From an uncultured Granulosicoccaceae bacterium (GTDB lineage: Bacteria; Pseudomonadota; Gammaproteobacteria; Granulosicoccales; Granulosicoccaceae), in the NCBI GenBank assembly GCA_937922945.1, contig CAKZUP010000089.1:1-64000 (forward strand): 64,000 nucleotides of DNA. Direction: 5' to 3'. Positions 34,114 through 43,242 of the stretch are shown here, in pieces. The notes below the pieces were generated by a model. The model did no database searches, had not been told where the DNA came from, and was given only the letters and a program-made list of their open reading frames with translations. Position 1 is the stretch's first letter, and the number at the start of each line of letters is the position of its first letter. The translations under genes and the position numbers were made by a program.

Positions 34114-36311
34114 AAACAACGCAAGACACCACGCCACAGACAACTCGTAGCGAGGTTGTCTCGCAGACCAAACCGGTCATATTGCTGGTGGACGATGATC
34201 ACGTTAGCCTGATGATGGCTGAAGGTCCGCTAATGGACGCCGGTTTTCAGGTGATACAAGCCACTGATGGTCTTCAGGCCATAGAGCAGTTTCAAAAGTA
34301 TTCTCCTGATTTAATCATCATGGACGCCGTCATGCCGAACATGGATGGCTTCGAGGCGATCTCGGAAATTCGCAAAACCGCTTTGGGTGTGCACGTGCCT
34401 ATCTTGATGATTACCGGGCTCGACGATCTGGAATCAATTACTCGAGCTTATGAAGAAGGTGCGACTGATTTTCTTGCAAAGCCTGTAAACTTTTTTATCC
34501 TGCCTTATCGAATGCAATACATGCTGCGATCGAAAGAGACAGCTGATGAGCTTCGTTCCAGCCAGGCTCGGTTAGACAACGCGCAACGGATAGCCAGATT
34601 GGGTCATTGGGAGTGGGATATCGCCTCTAACACGGCGAACTGGTCGTTGGAAGTAGCGCGTATGTTTGGTTTCGACAAACGGCTGTTACGAGGCTCGATG
34701 GATAGCTTGTTTGAAAAAGTGGATGCTCAGAAGCGCCAGGCTGTTCGTCTGGATGCTGAACATGCTGTTCAATCGGCCAAATCGATTAGCCTTGAATTTA
34801 ATATCGATGATAACCGGGGCTCTGATGTGCTGTCCGTTCGATTTGAGGCGGAGCCCAAGCTTGATCATGAAGGCAATTGCACGCATATGCTTGGCACCAT
34901 TCAAGACATCACAGAGTCTGCCAATGCCCGTAAAGAAATTCACAACCTGGCTTATAACGATATAGTGACTGGTCTGCCTAATCGAGCTCAGCTAAGAGAA
35001 AACCTGTCAAACGCGCTTAAGCTTGCGGAAAGACAAGATGTTCAGTTTGCATTGCTATTTCTTGATCTTGATCATTTTAAAAAGGTCAACGATACGCTCG
35101 GACACGATGCCGGCGATGACTTGCTCATGCAGGTGTCGCGTCGTTTGTCCAGTGTGTTGCGCGATTCCGATATCCTCAGCCGGCCCGTTGATGCGCCAGA
35201 ATATGCTGAGCAAGCTTTCAACAAAGATACGGTTGCACGGATTGGTGGTGACGAATTTGTGGTGTTGTTAGGCGACATTCAAGCGCCAGAAGATGCAGCG
35301 CGGGTTGCCCAGCGAATCGCTGACTCAGTTAGCGAACCGTATAACATTGCTGATGTAGAAGTGGCAATCACCACCACCATCGGTATCAGTGTTTATCCGT
35401 CAGATGGACGTGACTCAGAAACACTGATGAAACACGCTGACGTTGCCATGTACCACGCTAAAGAGAATGGGCGTAACGGATTTCAATTCTATTCTCGTGC
35501 AATTCACGAACAGGCATTGTCACGTTTCTCGATGGAGCGAGAGCTAAAGCTGGCTATTGAAGAGAATGGACTTTCTTTGTTATACCAACCCAAACTGGAT
35601 ATGAAGACGGGACTTACCGTTGGCGTAGAAGCGCTGACGCGTTGGAATCATCCGGAGCGAGGGGAAATCAGTCCAAATGATTTTATTCCCATGGCGGAAG
35701 AAACGGGATTAATACTTCCGCTTGGTCGGTGGGTCTTGAATGAGGCGACCAGACAAATTCAGAAATGGAAAGAGAAGGGGTTAGGTGAATTTTCCGTAGC
35801 GGTTAATTGCTCGCCTATCCAGTTCACGCGCGGCAACATGATTGGTGATATCGAGGGCGCGTTAAAACAGGTGGATATCGACCCGTCATTACTTGAAATT
35901 GAATTAACCGAGAATCTATTTCTACACAACATAGAGAACGGTATACAGTTGCTGGATAACATGAAGCAATTGGGCGTTCAGATAGCAATAGACGATTTCG
36001 GTACGGGCGTGTCATCACTGAGCTATTTAAAGCGCTTGCCGGTTGACATGCTGAAAATAGATAGAACGTTTGTTGAAGACTTGCATCGGGATAAAGGCGA
36101 TCAAGCGATTGTTTCTGCTATCGTCACGCTTGGTCATAACCTTGGTTTGTCGGTTGTGGCCGAAGGCGTTGAGAAAAAAGAGCAATATGAAATATTGCAA
36201 GAGCTTGAATGCAACGAAGTACAGGGATACTATTTTAGTTACCCGCTTACTGTCGCGCAGTTCGAACAGTGGGTGTTGGAGCAGAAAGGTCCTATTAAAC
36301 AGGTCGGTTAA
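34110..36311 (+). CDS. Response regulator with REC-PAS-GGDEF-EAL domains (c-di-GMP turnover)
   Basis: The REC domain (residues about 22-140) has phosphoacceptor Asp in 'LIIMDAVMPNMDGF' and conserved Lys in 'LAKPVNFF'. A PAS/PAC region lies at about 155-280. The GGDEF domain has an intact 'RIGGDEFVVLL' but no RxxD I-site; an insertion (SRPVDAPEYAEQAF) sits just upstream instead. The EAL domain has 'GVEALTRWNHP', 'VNCSPIQF', 'ELTENLF', 'IDDFGTGVSSLSYL' and 'LKIDRTFV', so the phosphodiesterase site looks complete. The start codon is GTG overlapping the Hpt stop. Both activities may exist; the net effect cannot be judged from sequence. Confidence 0.93.
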   Translation: MKTTQDTTPQTTRSEVVSQTKPVILLVDDDHVSLMMAEGPLMDAGFQVIQATDGLQAIEQFQKYSPDLIIMDAVMPNMDGFEAISEIRKTALGVHVPILMITGLDDLESITRAYEEGATDFLAKPVNFFILPYRMQYMLRSKETADELRSSQARLDNAQRIARLGHWEWDIASNTANWSLEVARMFGFDKRLLRGSMDSLFEKVDAQKRQAVRLDAEHAVQSAKSISLEFNIDDNRGSDVLSVRFEAEPKLDHEGNCTHMLGTIQDITESANARKEIHNLAYNDIVTGLPNRAQLRENLSNALKLAERQDVQFALLFLDLDHFKKVNDTLGHDAGDDLLMQVSRRLSSVLRDSDILSRPVDAPEYAEQAFNKDTVARIGGDEFVVLLGDIQAPEDAARVAQRIADSVSEPYNIADVEVAITTTIGISVYPSDGRDSETLMKHADVAMYHAKENGRNGFQFYSRAIHEQALSRFSMERELKLAIEENGLSLLYQPKLDMKTGLTVGVEALTRWNHPERGEISPNDFIPMAEETGLILPLGRWVLNEATRQIQKWKEKGLGEFSVAVNCSPIQFTRGNMIGDIEGALKQVDIDPSLLEIELTENLFLHNIENGIQLLDNMKQLGVQIAIDDFGTGVSSLSYLKRLPVDMLKIDRTFVEDLHRDKGDQAIVSAIVTLGHNLGLSVVAEGVEKKEQYEILQELECNEVQGYYFSYPLTVAQFEQWVLEQKGPIKQVG

Positions 36312-36334
36312 CACACCCTTGTCTGGATAGTTAC

Positions 36335-37144
36335 TTACCGGTGCGTCCATGATGGTTTACGTTTTTCTTTGAACGCGTCAATTCCTTCACCAACATCTTC
36401 TGCCATCATATTGCAGGCCATGATTTCACCGGCGTGCGTATAGGCTTGTTCCAAGGGCATCTCAAGTTGTTTATAAAACAGTGCTTTGCCGGTAGCCACC
36501 GCTACCGCTGATTTTCCGACTATGCGGTTAGCAAGCGCAAGAACGGTATCGTTAAGATCTTTTGCGTTCACCGTATCGTTTAGTAATCCCCAGTCCACCG
36601 CTTTTTGCGCGCTAATGAATTCTCCTGTCATGAGCATTTCAAATGCGCGTTTACGAGAAATGTTGCGTGATAAGGGTACCGAAGGTGTGCTGCAGAACAA
36701 ACCCACATCAATGCCTGATACGGCAAATCGAGATGTGTCAGAGGCAATCGCCAAGTCGCAATTCGCGACTAATTGGCAACCTGCTGCAGTAGCGATACCG
36801 TCGACCTGTGCGATAACCGGTTGGGGAATAGCGAGAAGCGAATTCATGAAGTGACTGCAGGTGCGGAATAGTTTGTTGTAATACGCTTGTTGCGGGTTGT
36901 TGCGCATTTGTTTCAGATCGTGGCCGGCGCAAAAAGCTTTACCGTTGGCTTTAATTATCACCACACGTTCATCAGAAGTGATTGAGTCGATAACGCTTTG
37001 CAATTGCGCCAGCATGTCTTCAGACAGGACGTTATAACCGGCTGGATTGTTTAGAGTGATTTGGACAATGCCATTCTCGGAATGCGTGAGTATCAGCGAC
37101 TTATCCGATGCTGATTGTTCAGATTCGACTTTGGAATGGGTCAT
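36335..37144 (-). CDS. Enoyl-CoA hydratase/isomerase family protein
   Basis: A crotonase-fold protein of 269 residues. It has oxyanion-hole residues in 'KAFCAGHDLKQMR' and 'IATAAGCQLVANCDLAIASDTSRFAVSGIDVGLFCSTP'. The Glu-Glu pair of classical hydratases is not evident in the second motif (VGLFCSTP). The N-terminus 'VQITLNNPAGYNVLSEDMLAQLQSVI' is typical. It may be a hydratase of restricted substrate range or another crotonase reaction. It is divergent from a PaaI-type thioesterase gene, as is common in CoA-ester pathways. Confidence 0.88.
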   Translation of the reverse strand: MTHSKVESEQSASDKSLILTHSENGIVQITLNNPAGYNVLSEDMLAQLQSVIDSITSDERVVIIKANGKAFCAGHDLKQMRNNPQQAYYNKLFRTCSHFMNSLLAIPQPVIAQVDGIATAAGCQLVANCDLAIASDTSRFAVSGIDVGLFCSTPSVPLSRNISRKRAFEMLMTGEFISAQKAVDWGLLNDTVNAKDLNDTVLALANRIVGKSAVAVATGKALFYKQLEMPLEQAYTHAGEIMACNMMAEDVGEGIDAFKEKRKPSWTHR

Positions 37145-37335
37145 AAGGCTGTCCTGTCAATTATAGTGCCCGGCAATGAGTCAAGCACAGGCGGCCATCG
37201 ATTTGGTATAACTTAGTCTGACACTAAATCGGGTCAATTATCAATCCTGGCCTTACATTGTTATGCTACGTGATCGCGTAATGTTGGCGATTAGGCATGC
37301 GTATTAGACATGGGAAGGAGACATGGAAACTAGAC

Positions 37336-37797
37336 ATGGGAAATAACTCGGTCAAACAGGCAAAAATCAGCGTCGCTCAGTTTCATAAGCTTTGTGAAGA
37401 GCGCTTGCCCTTTGCTCACGAAATGGGTTTGGAGCTGTTGGAAATCAAGGATGGTACTGTTCTTATGCGCGCCAATTATTCAGAGAAATATTTACGCCCG
37501 GGTGGCACCGTATCAGGGCCTGTCATGATGGCTTTGGCTGATGCTGCCATGTACGCGTTAGTGCTCAGCCGCATTGGTCCAGTGGAATTGGCAGTAACAA
37601 CAAACTTGTCGATCAATTTTCTACGCAAGCCACTACCCGGCGATATTCTGGCTGAAGCGCGTATGCTTAAGCTGGGAAAGCGTTTGGCTGTCGGGGAAGT
37701 GAGCCTGTACAGCGATGACAAGTCTGGTACTTTACCGCGAGACAATCCCGTGGCCCACGTTACTGCCACTTACTCGATACCGCCGCAGAGCGCCTGA
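37336..37797 (+). CDS. PaaI-family hotdog thioesterase
   Basis: A hotdog fold with 'RPGGTVSGPVMMALADAAMYALVLSRIG' containing the catalytic Asp region, and 'TTNLSINFLRKPLPGDILAEARMLKLGKRLAVGEVSLYS'. It probably hydrolyses acyl- or aryl-CoA esters. The track start at 37297 adds 13 residues encoded by a short repeat (AGACATGGGAA occurs twice, AGACATGGAAA once). I take the ATG before GGAAATAAC. The AAGGAG that could serve it is 15 bases away, so the start is uncertain. Confidence 0.82.
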   Translation: MGNNSVKQAKISVAQFHKLCEERLPFAHEMGLELLEIKDGTVLMRANYSEKYLRPGGTVSGPVMMALADAAMYALVLSRIGPVELAVTTNLSINFLRKPLPGDILAEARMLKLGKRLAVGEVSLYSDDKSGTLPRDNPVAHVTATYSIPPQSA

Positions 37798-37895
37798 TAT
37801 CAACCAATCATATAAACTAAGCTTATAAATCGAGCCCATAAACCAAGGTCGATTACCCCTCAATTAAACCTGCCCACCCGGCACAGAGACGAGAC

Positions 37896-38585
37896 ATGAG
37901 CGATTGTTCAATTAATGGTATTGAAGCGTGCGTATTCGATGCATACGGAACCCTTTTTGATGTGCATAGTGCTGTGGGAAGTTTGCGTGATGAAGTAGGG
38001 CCGCAATACGCCGAATTATCTCAGCTATGGCGCACCAAACAACTTGAATATACGTGGTTGCGTTCGCTCATGCGTTCGCATTGTGATTTCTGGCAGCTCA
38101 CCTCCGATGCGTTGCAATATGCAATGGATGCTAAAAACATCAGTGATGCGAAGCTGCACGAAAAATTAATGCAAAGCTACTTGCAATTGGATGCGTTTCC
38201 AGAAGTTCTCGGCGTACTTAGTGTATTGAAAAAAGCAGGTTTACCCACCGCCATTCTGACAAACGGCTCGCCTATGATGATAGACGCTGCTGTTAATAGC
38301 GCATCACTGAACAATGTTATTTCGCATAAACTGTCCATCGAGTCGGTGGGTATCTACAAACCCGATCCACGCGTTTATCAATTAGCAGCCGATACGTTGG
38401 GGTTGGCGCCAGAAAAAATTTGCTTCCAATCGTCTAATGCCTGGGATGCCGCAGGGGCTGCACATTTCGGATTTCAGGTTGCCTGGGTTAATCGGTATGC
38501 TCAACCGGCTGAGCGCTTGCCCGGAACACCAGGCGCTGTGATATCCGATCTGGACGGCTTATTGGGAGTGATTGGGGTTTGTTAG
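37896..38585 (+). CDS. Haloacid dehalogenase type II-like HAD hydrolase
   Basis: HAD motif I 'CVFDAYGTLFDVHSAV' carries the nucleophile Asp15. The L-2-haloacid dehalogenase branch features are 'LWRTKQLEYTWLRSLM', motif II 'ILTNGSPMM', the Lys of 'GIYKPDPRVYQLA' and 'CFQSSNAWDAAGAAHFGF'. The family hydrolyses L-2-haloalkanoates such as chloroacetate. All key residues of the type II branch are present, so dehalogenase activity is plausible but not certain. Its 3' end overlaps the opposite-strand DUF1289 gene by 27 bp. Confidence 0.87.
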   Translation: MSDCSINGIEACVFDAYGTLFDVHSAVGSLRDEVGPQYAELSQLWRTKQLEYTWLRSLMRSHCDFWQLTSDALQYAMDAKNISDAKLHEKLMQSYLQLDAFPEVLGVLSVLKKAGLPTAILTNGSPMMIDAAVNSASLNNVISHKLSIESVGIYKPDPRVYQLAADTLGLAPEKICFQSSNAWDAAGAAHFGFQVAWVNRYAQPAERLPGTPGAVISDLDGLLGVIGVC

Positions 38586-38804
38586 AACGGATGCGTTTTG
38601 CTCATGTTCATCGGCGGTTTTCGTTGCTTGTCTGGCGCGGCGCCGAGCGACGATTTCGTCAATGACTGCTAATTTCGAGTCATTGTCCATGCGCGACCAA
38701 AGCGTGATCTGCTCAATCGTTCGATCGCAACCGGTGCAGCGCTGGGTAGGCTCATCAATTTTGCAAACATTGATGCACGGGGAATTGACTTGAAACTCTG
38801 ACAT
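38559..38804 (-). CDS. DUF1289 small Cys-rich protein
   Basis: The DUF1289 signature is present: 'SPCINVCKIDEPTQRCTGCDRTIEQITLWSRM', with four cysteines (CxxxC...CxxC) that could bind zinc or an Fe-S cluster. An Arg-rich helix follows (EIVARRRARQA). Start chosen at the Met before SEFQVNSPC, giving 81 residues as usual for the family. The track's 148-residue version adds an N-terminal part not seen in the family. No strong RBS. Convergent overlap with the dehalogenase gene. Confidence 0.75.
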   Translation of the reverse strand: MSEFQVNSPCINVCKIDEPTQRCTGCDRTIEQITLWSRMDNDSKLAVIDEIVARRRARQATKTADEHEQNASVLTNPNHSQ

Positions 38805-39010
38805 GGATAGCGGTGCACGTTCCAGAGGATTGGAGCGATATCCTACACAAACTTGGGGAACACTGCTGACAGGATTTTCACCATCGCTATACATGCATGC
38901 AGCTGTTTTGCCCGCAAAAACTGCCACAAGTGAAAGTGTGAGCCGATAGCCGTTGTAATCACTGACGAAAGTGGCCAAACTGACGATTGATTTGATGAGG
39001 CGCAAGAACG

Positions 39011-39961
39011 GTGGCAGTTTACAACTTCGGTTCTATTAATATCGACTACGTTTACCGGGTTGAACGATTTGTGCAGCCAGGCGAAACGCTTTCGAGTGTA
39101 TCTCTCGATACGGTGCTGGGTGGCAAAGGAGCCAATCAGTCTGTTGCTCTGGCCCGCTCAGGCGCGCCGGTTGCGCATTTGGGTAGGGTTTCCGAGGGCG
39201 ATGCCTGGGCGAAGCAGTCGATGCTCGATTTCGGTGTTGATGTCGATGGCATTGAGCTTATCGATGCGCCGAGTGGTCATGCGATTATTCAGGTCGATGC
39301 GAATGGCGAGAATGCGATTGTGCTGCACGGCGGGGCCAACCAGAGTTTTGATCAGGAGGCAGTGCAGGGCCTGCTATTCAATGCAAATGCTGGAGATTGG
39401 TTGTTAATCCAGAACGAGTGTAATGCGCTGCAGCACGCGTTCGACATTGCACATCAAAAGCAGATGAAAATTGCGTTCAATCCCGCGCCGATGAATCGTT
39501 CAGTAGCCGAGCTGCCGTTGCATCTGTGTGATTTACTGATTCTGAATGAAGTGGAAGCCGTGCAGTTGGCGAATGCAACCTACACTGATGCATCGCCGCT
39601 TTCTGAAAATGCACAGAACGATGTTGCCTTGCACGCTCACTTACAAACCCAGTATCCCGATAGTGCCATCGTACTGACTCTGGGTAGCAAGGGAGCGATA
39701 TTGTTGCATCAAGGACAGACACATCGAGTGGGTGCTCCGTCGGTTGAAGTGGTTGACTCAACTGGTGCCGGTGATACATTTGTTGGTTACTACTTGTCAG
39801 GACTTATCGACAATTTAGCGCACGAAACGTGTTTACAGCGAGCCTGCGTTGCAGGTGCCTTAGCCGTTACGGTTGCAGGTGCAACACCGGGTATACCGGT
39901 TTGCTCTGCGGTAGATGAAGCAGTTGATGCCATGTTAAAAGGAAAACCCAGTGGTTCATAA
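39011..39961 (+). CDS. Ribokinase-type PfkB sugar kinase
   Basis: PfkB signature 1 is 'TVLGGKGANQSVALARSGAPVAHLG' and signature 2 is 'VVDSTGAGDTFVGYYLSGL', with the catalytic Asp in GAGD. The N-terminal 'FGSINIDYVYRVERFVQPGETL' resembles RbsK. It would phosphorylate ribose (or a related sugar/nucleoside). The start is GTG. The stop overlaps the following nucleoside hydrolase gene, so ribose released by that enzyme is the likely substrate. Confidence 0.9.
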   Translation: MAVYNFGSINIDYVYRVERFVQPGETLSSVSLDTVLGGKGANQSVALARSGAPVAHLGRVSEGDAWAKQSMLDFGVDVDGIELIDAPSGHAIIQVDANGENAIVLHGGANQSFDQEAVQGLLFNANAGDWLLIQNECNALQHAFDIAHQKQMKIAFNPAPMNRSVAELPLHLCDLLILNEVEAVQLANATYTDASPLSENAQNDVALHAHLQTQYPDSAIVLTLGSKGAILLHQGQTHRVGAPSVEVVDSTGAGDTFVGYYLSGLIDNLAHETCLQRACVAGALAVTVAGATPGIPVCSAVDEAVDAMLKGKPSGS

Positions 39962-40952
39962 AGTCATACTCGACACCGATCCAGGCATTGATGATGCCAT
40001 GGCGATTGCCTATGCCATGGCACACCCGGCTATCGACCTTCTCGCATTAACCACGGTGTTCGGCAATGTGAGCATTCAAAAAGCCACGCGTAATGCTCAG
40101 TACATACTGGATGTGTTTGGTGCAACTGAGGTGGAGGTTGCGCAAGGTGCGAAGGTGCCTGTGGTGCAAGCGCCGCTTCCGCACTCAGAATTTGTGCATG
40201 GTGAAGATGGTATTGGCAATTGCTATCCGGAGAGTGAGCCAGCATTAAACTCGGCGGCTAAACACGCTCAGTTGCACAACATGAGCGCGGCTGACTACAT
40301 CGTCGATCAGGCTAGAAAGCATCCGGGTGAAATCACGCTGGTGGCTGTGGGTCCATTGACTAATCTGGCATTGGCGTTGGAAAAAGAGCCTGAGCTACCC
40401 AAGCTTGTCAAACAACTGATTGTCATGGGCGGGGCCGTGGATGAACCTGGTAATGTCACACCACTGGCGGAGGCCAACTTTTTTAACGACCCACATGCTG
40501 CAGACAGATTACTCGCGCACGACTGGCCGATGGTTGTGGTGGGGCTTGATGTTACGCACAAAGTCATGATTTCCGATACCCATCTTGCGCGACTGCGGGA
40601 TGAGGCTGGCGTTACGGGCGACTTCCTGTGGCGATCGAGTCGATTTTACGTTGACTTCTATGCCAGCAAGGGCGCTGCAAAAGACGCAAGCGAACGGCAG
40701 TGCGCCATGCATGACGCCGCCGCACTGGTTTACCTGGTGGAGCCAGATGCCTTCTCGCTCGTCTCTGGAGCTGCACGGGTCATCGATTCAGGCATTGCTT
40801 CAGGTCAGCTGGCGCTTGATCAGAAAGGCTATCAATACGCCACCAACGACTGGGCTGATCGGGCCACGGGCAATGCTGCCTGTATGGCTGTCGATGCAGA
40901 GCGGGTGTTGGATTCGTTCCTGGACAACATAATCAATCATCGCATCACCTGA
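39951..40952 (+). CDS. Nucleoside hydrolase (inosine-uridine preferring family)
   Basis: The N-terminal Asp cluster 'LDTDPGIDDAMAIAYAM' binds Ca2+ and is diagnostic of the IUNH family. It is supported by 'TTVFGNVSIQKATRNAQYIL', 'VAVGPLTNLALAL' and 'NFFNDPHAADRLL'. It cleaves nucleosides to base and ribose. Length 333 is typical. It starts with GTG inside the ribokinase 3' end (11-bp overlap), forming a salvage pair. The BMP-type nucleoside ABC transporter encoded 6 kb downstream would supply substrate. Confidence 0.93.
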   Translation: MVHKVILDTDPGIDDAMAIAYAMAHPAIDLLALTTVFGNVSIQKATRNAQYILDVFGATEVEVAQGAKVPVVQAPLPHSEFVHGEDGIGNCYPESEPALNSAAKHAQLHNMSAADYIVDQARKHPGEITLVAVGPLTNLALALEKEPELPKLVKQLIVMGGAVDEPGNVTPLAEANFFNDPHAADRLLAHDWPMVVVGLDVTHKVMISDTHLARLRDEAGVTGDFLWRSSRFYVDFYASKGAAKDASERQCAMHDAAALVYLVEPDAFSLVSGAARVIDSGIASGQLALDQKGYQYATNDWADRATGNAACMAVDAERVLDSFLDNIINHRIT

Positions 40953-41109
40953 GCGTGGTCGGCCTTATCGCCAGTACTGGGCTGGATGCGCGCCCGCAGC
41001 GGTGCAAACCGGCCAACTGGGTCACGGGCTGATCAAGCTGTAACGCGTAATCTGACGTTGTATAACAATGTCCGCTGGTCTTATGGCGCCGATGGCATAC
41101 AATAAGGGT

Positions 41110-43089
41110 ATGCGTACTAAAAAAATCATTGCGTTAACGCTCTCTGGTCTGCTGATCAGTCTGCTTGCGGCTTGCGACTGGGTCGATTCTACCGGTCGCT
41201 CCTCAAATAGTGCCCCGGTTACGCAGATCAGCTTTGCCGATGGTCAACAGACCGAGGTAAGCGAGATCGATGAGCTCAAATCCATCACATTAAGCGTTCG
41301 CGCCACCGATGCCGATGGTGTTGTTAATCGATTTGAGTGGAACGACAACCCGGTGAATCAGGGAAAATTGGCTGAGTGCGAGGCACTACCGAATTTCAAC
41401 CGCGAGCTCGCTGTTGATTCACTCGATGCTGCTTGCGCTGAAGATGCCAATTGCCGCGTCAATATCGAGAAACTGGTTACCGAAGGTGACGAGGTCGATT
41501 TTTTAGTCAGCGCGCCAAAGTTGAAAGCGAACGTGGGTGTCACCTTTGAGCTCAGCGCGGTTGATAATGAAGGCGGCACTGGCCGTCAACAATCCACATT
41601 TTGTCTTATCGCCATCAATGAAGCACCCGATGCAGGTGATGACAGTTTCACGGTACTGGAAGGTGAAACGCTGGTCGTTACTGCCGATCAGGTTAACTTG
41701 CTAACCAATGATTCAGATGATGAACACATTGGAAACAGCGACACGCTGGAAGTCCTGATAGAGCCGAAGACGGAACCTTCGCTAGCGCGATCGTTAACAT
41801 TATCGGCCAATGGCGGGTTTACGTATGAATCATCGCCGTTGCCAGATCGTGGTGGTGAACTGGCCATCGATACATTTGATTACTGGGTTACCGATGGCTC
41901 TCAGCGAGCCGATGCAACGGTAACCATTCGCATTCTGGCAAAAAACGATCCTCCCGAATTACTGGCCGCCATCCCATTGCAGGAAGTGGTTGCCGGCGTG
42001 CCGTTTGAATCAGATATCAGTACCTATTTTGATGATGCCGAAGGCACTAATTTAAACTTCTCGCTGGCAAGTGGCGCATTACCGCGTTCCGGAGGTCTGA
42101 CGCTTGAGCCCACCGGATTGCTATCCGGTACGGCTGAACAGTTGGATGTGGGTAGTTACCCCATTGAAATCATTGCGTCTGATGGCAGTGAAACCGTTAC
42201 AGCCGATGTCACCATCACTGTTGCGGATAACTTACCGGTTGAGGCCTTTTCCATTCTCGAACAGTCGGTAGATTTGGGTGAGCTGCTCACTCTCGATGTC
42301 AGTGACAGCTTTGACGATCCTGAAAATCAACCACTGGAATACTCGGTTGATACTGCCTATGCCAATGCTGAATTGGATATGGATGAAGAAACGGGTGTTT
42401 TTGAAGCACGCTTCGAGGAAGTCGGGCGTTACACGATCGATGTCAGTGCCAACGATGGTGTGACCAGAGCCTCCAGCATACGTTTTGTCGTGACGGTTAC
42501 AACCGACAATGAAGAACCTATATTCACTGGTCGAATCGCAAACCAGATTATCGAGCTTGGCGATCCTATAACGCCTATTGCGGGTAGCTTCAGCGACCCA
42601 AATTCTGACGTGTTGGCGTATTCAACGGTGGGTGATCTACCGCCGGGCGTGACAATTAACGCCAACGGTGTTTTGTCTGGTCGTCCCACTGTTGCAGGTA
42701 CTTATGCCGGGTTAAGAATTATTGCTACCGATCCACTGGGTGAATTTGTACGCAGTAATGCTTTCAGAATTATTGTTGAAAGCCCGGTTGCACCCCCGGC
42801 CAACACAGCCCCCGAGTTTGAAGACAGCGATTCGGTTTTTAATCAGGGCATTACGCTCGGGCAGCCGATTACGCCAGTCTCGCCCGAGTTCAGTGATGAC
42901 GATGACGATCCGCTGTCTTATCGGGTTATCGGCGGTACGTTGCCAGATGGCGTGACGATAAATTCGGCAACAGGGCTCATTTCAGGCAGACCAACTGCTC
43001 GTGGTTTTTACAATGGATTAATCGTACTGGCCACAGACCCAAGTGGAGCATCAGCTCAATCAGATGCGTTCTGGATAGTCGTGCGCTAG
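41110..43089 (+). CDS. Large lipoprotein with Ig-like / cadherin-type repeats
   Basis: A lipoprotein signal ends at the lipobox 'LLAAC' (Cys about residue 21), preceded by MRTKKIIALTLSG. Downstream lie a VCBS/Big-type domain ('NEAPDAGDDSFTVLEGETL', 'FDYWVTDGS') and several He_PIG/cadherin-like modules. These carry the typical 'LPPGVTINANGVLSGRPTVAGTY' and 'ILATDPSGASAQSDAFWIVV' patterns; the last two modules are recent-looking duplicates. It is probably exposed at the cell surface. It begins 157 bp after the nucleoside hydrolase gene. The ORF-track start is 14 codons earlier; I take the Met with AAGGGT before it. Confidence 0.8.
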   Translation: MRTKKIIALTLSGLLISLLAACDWVDSTGRSSNSAPVTQISFADGQQTEVSEIDELKSITLSVRATDADGVVNRFEWNDNPVNQGKLAECEALPNFNRELAVDSLDAACAEDANCRVNIEKLVTEGDEVDFLVSAPKLKANVGVTFELSAVDNEGGTGRQQSTFCLIAINEAPDAGDDSFTVLEGETLVVTADQVNLLTNDSDDEHIGNSDTLEVLIEPKTEPSLARSLTLSANGGFTYESSPLPDRGGELAIDTFDYWVTDGSQRADATVTIRILAKNDPPELLAAIPLQEVVAGVPFESDISTYFDDAEGTNLNFSLASGALPRSGGLTLEPTGLLSGTAEQLDVGSYPIEIIASDGSETVTADVTITVADNLPVEAFSILEQSVDLGELLTLDVSDSFDDPENQPLEYSVDTAYANAELDMDEETGVFEARFEEVGRYTIDVSANDGVTRASSIRFVVTVTTDNEEPIFTGRIANQIIELGDPITPIAGSFSDPNSDVLAYSTVGDLPPGVTINANGVLSGRPTVAGTYAGLRIIATDPLGEFVRSNAFRIIVESPVAPPANTAPEFEDSDSVFNQGITLGQPITPVSPEFSDDDDDPLSYRVIGGTLPDGVTINSATGLISGRPTARGFYNGLIVLATDPSGASAQSDAFWIVVR

Positions 43090-43242
43090 TGTTTTTGGCA
43101 TCCGCACGACCCTAAACCAGCCACGACATCTTCACGAATCGACAATTGCTCCGAGGCACGCGTTCTTGTAGAACGTAAGAATGCACTTTTTTGTGCCGCA
43201 TGAGTCACAATGTCATTGATGAGTCAGTCGGAGTGCAGTTGA

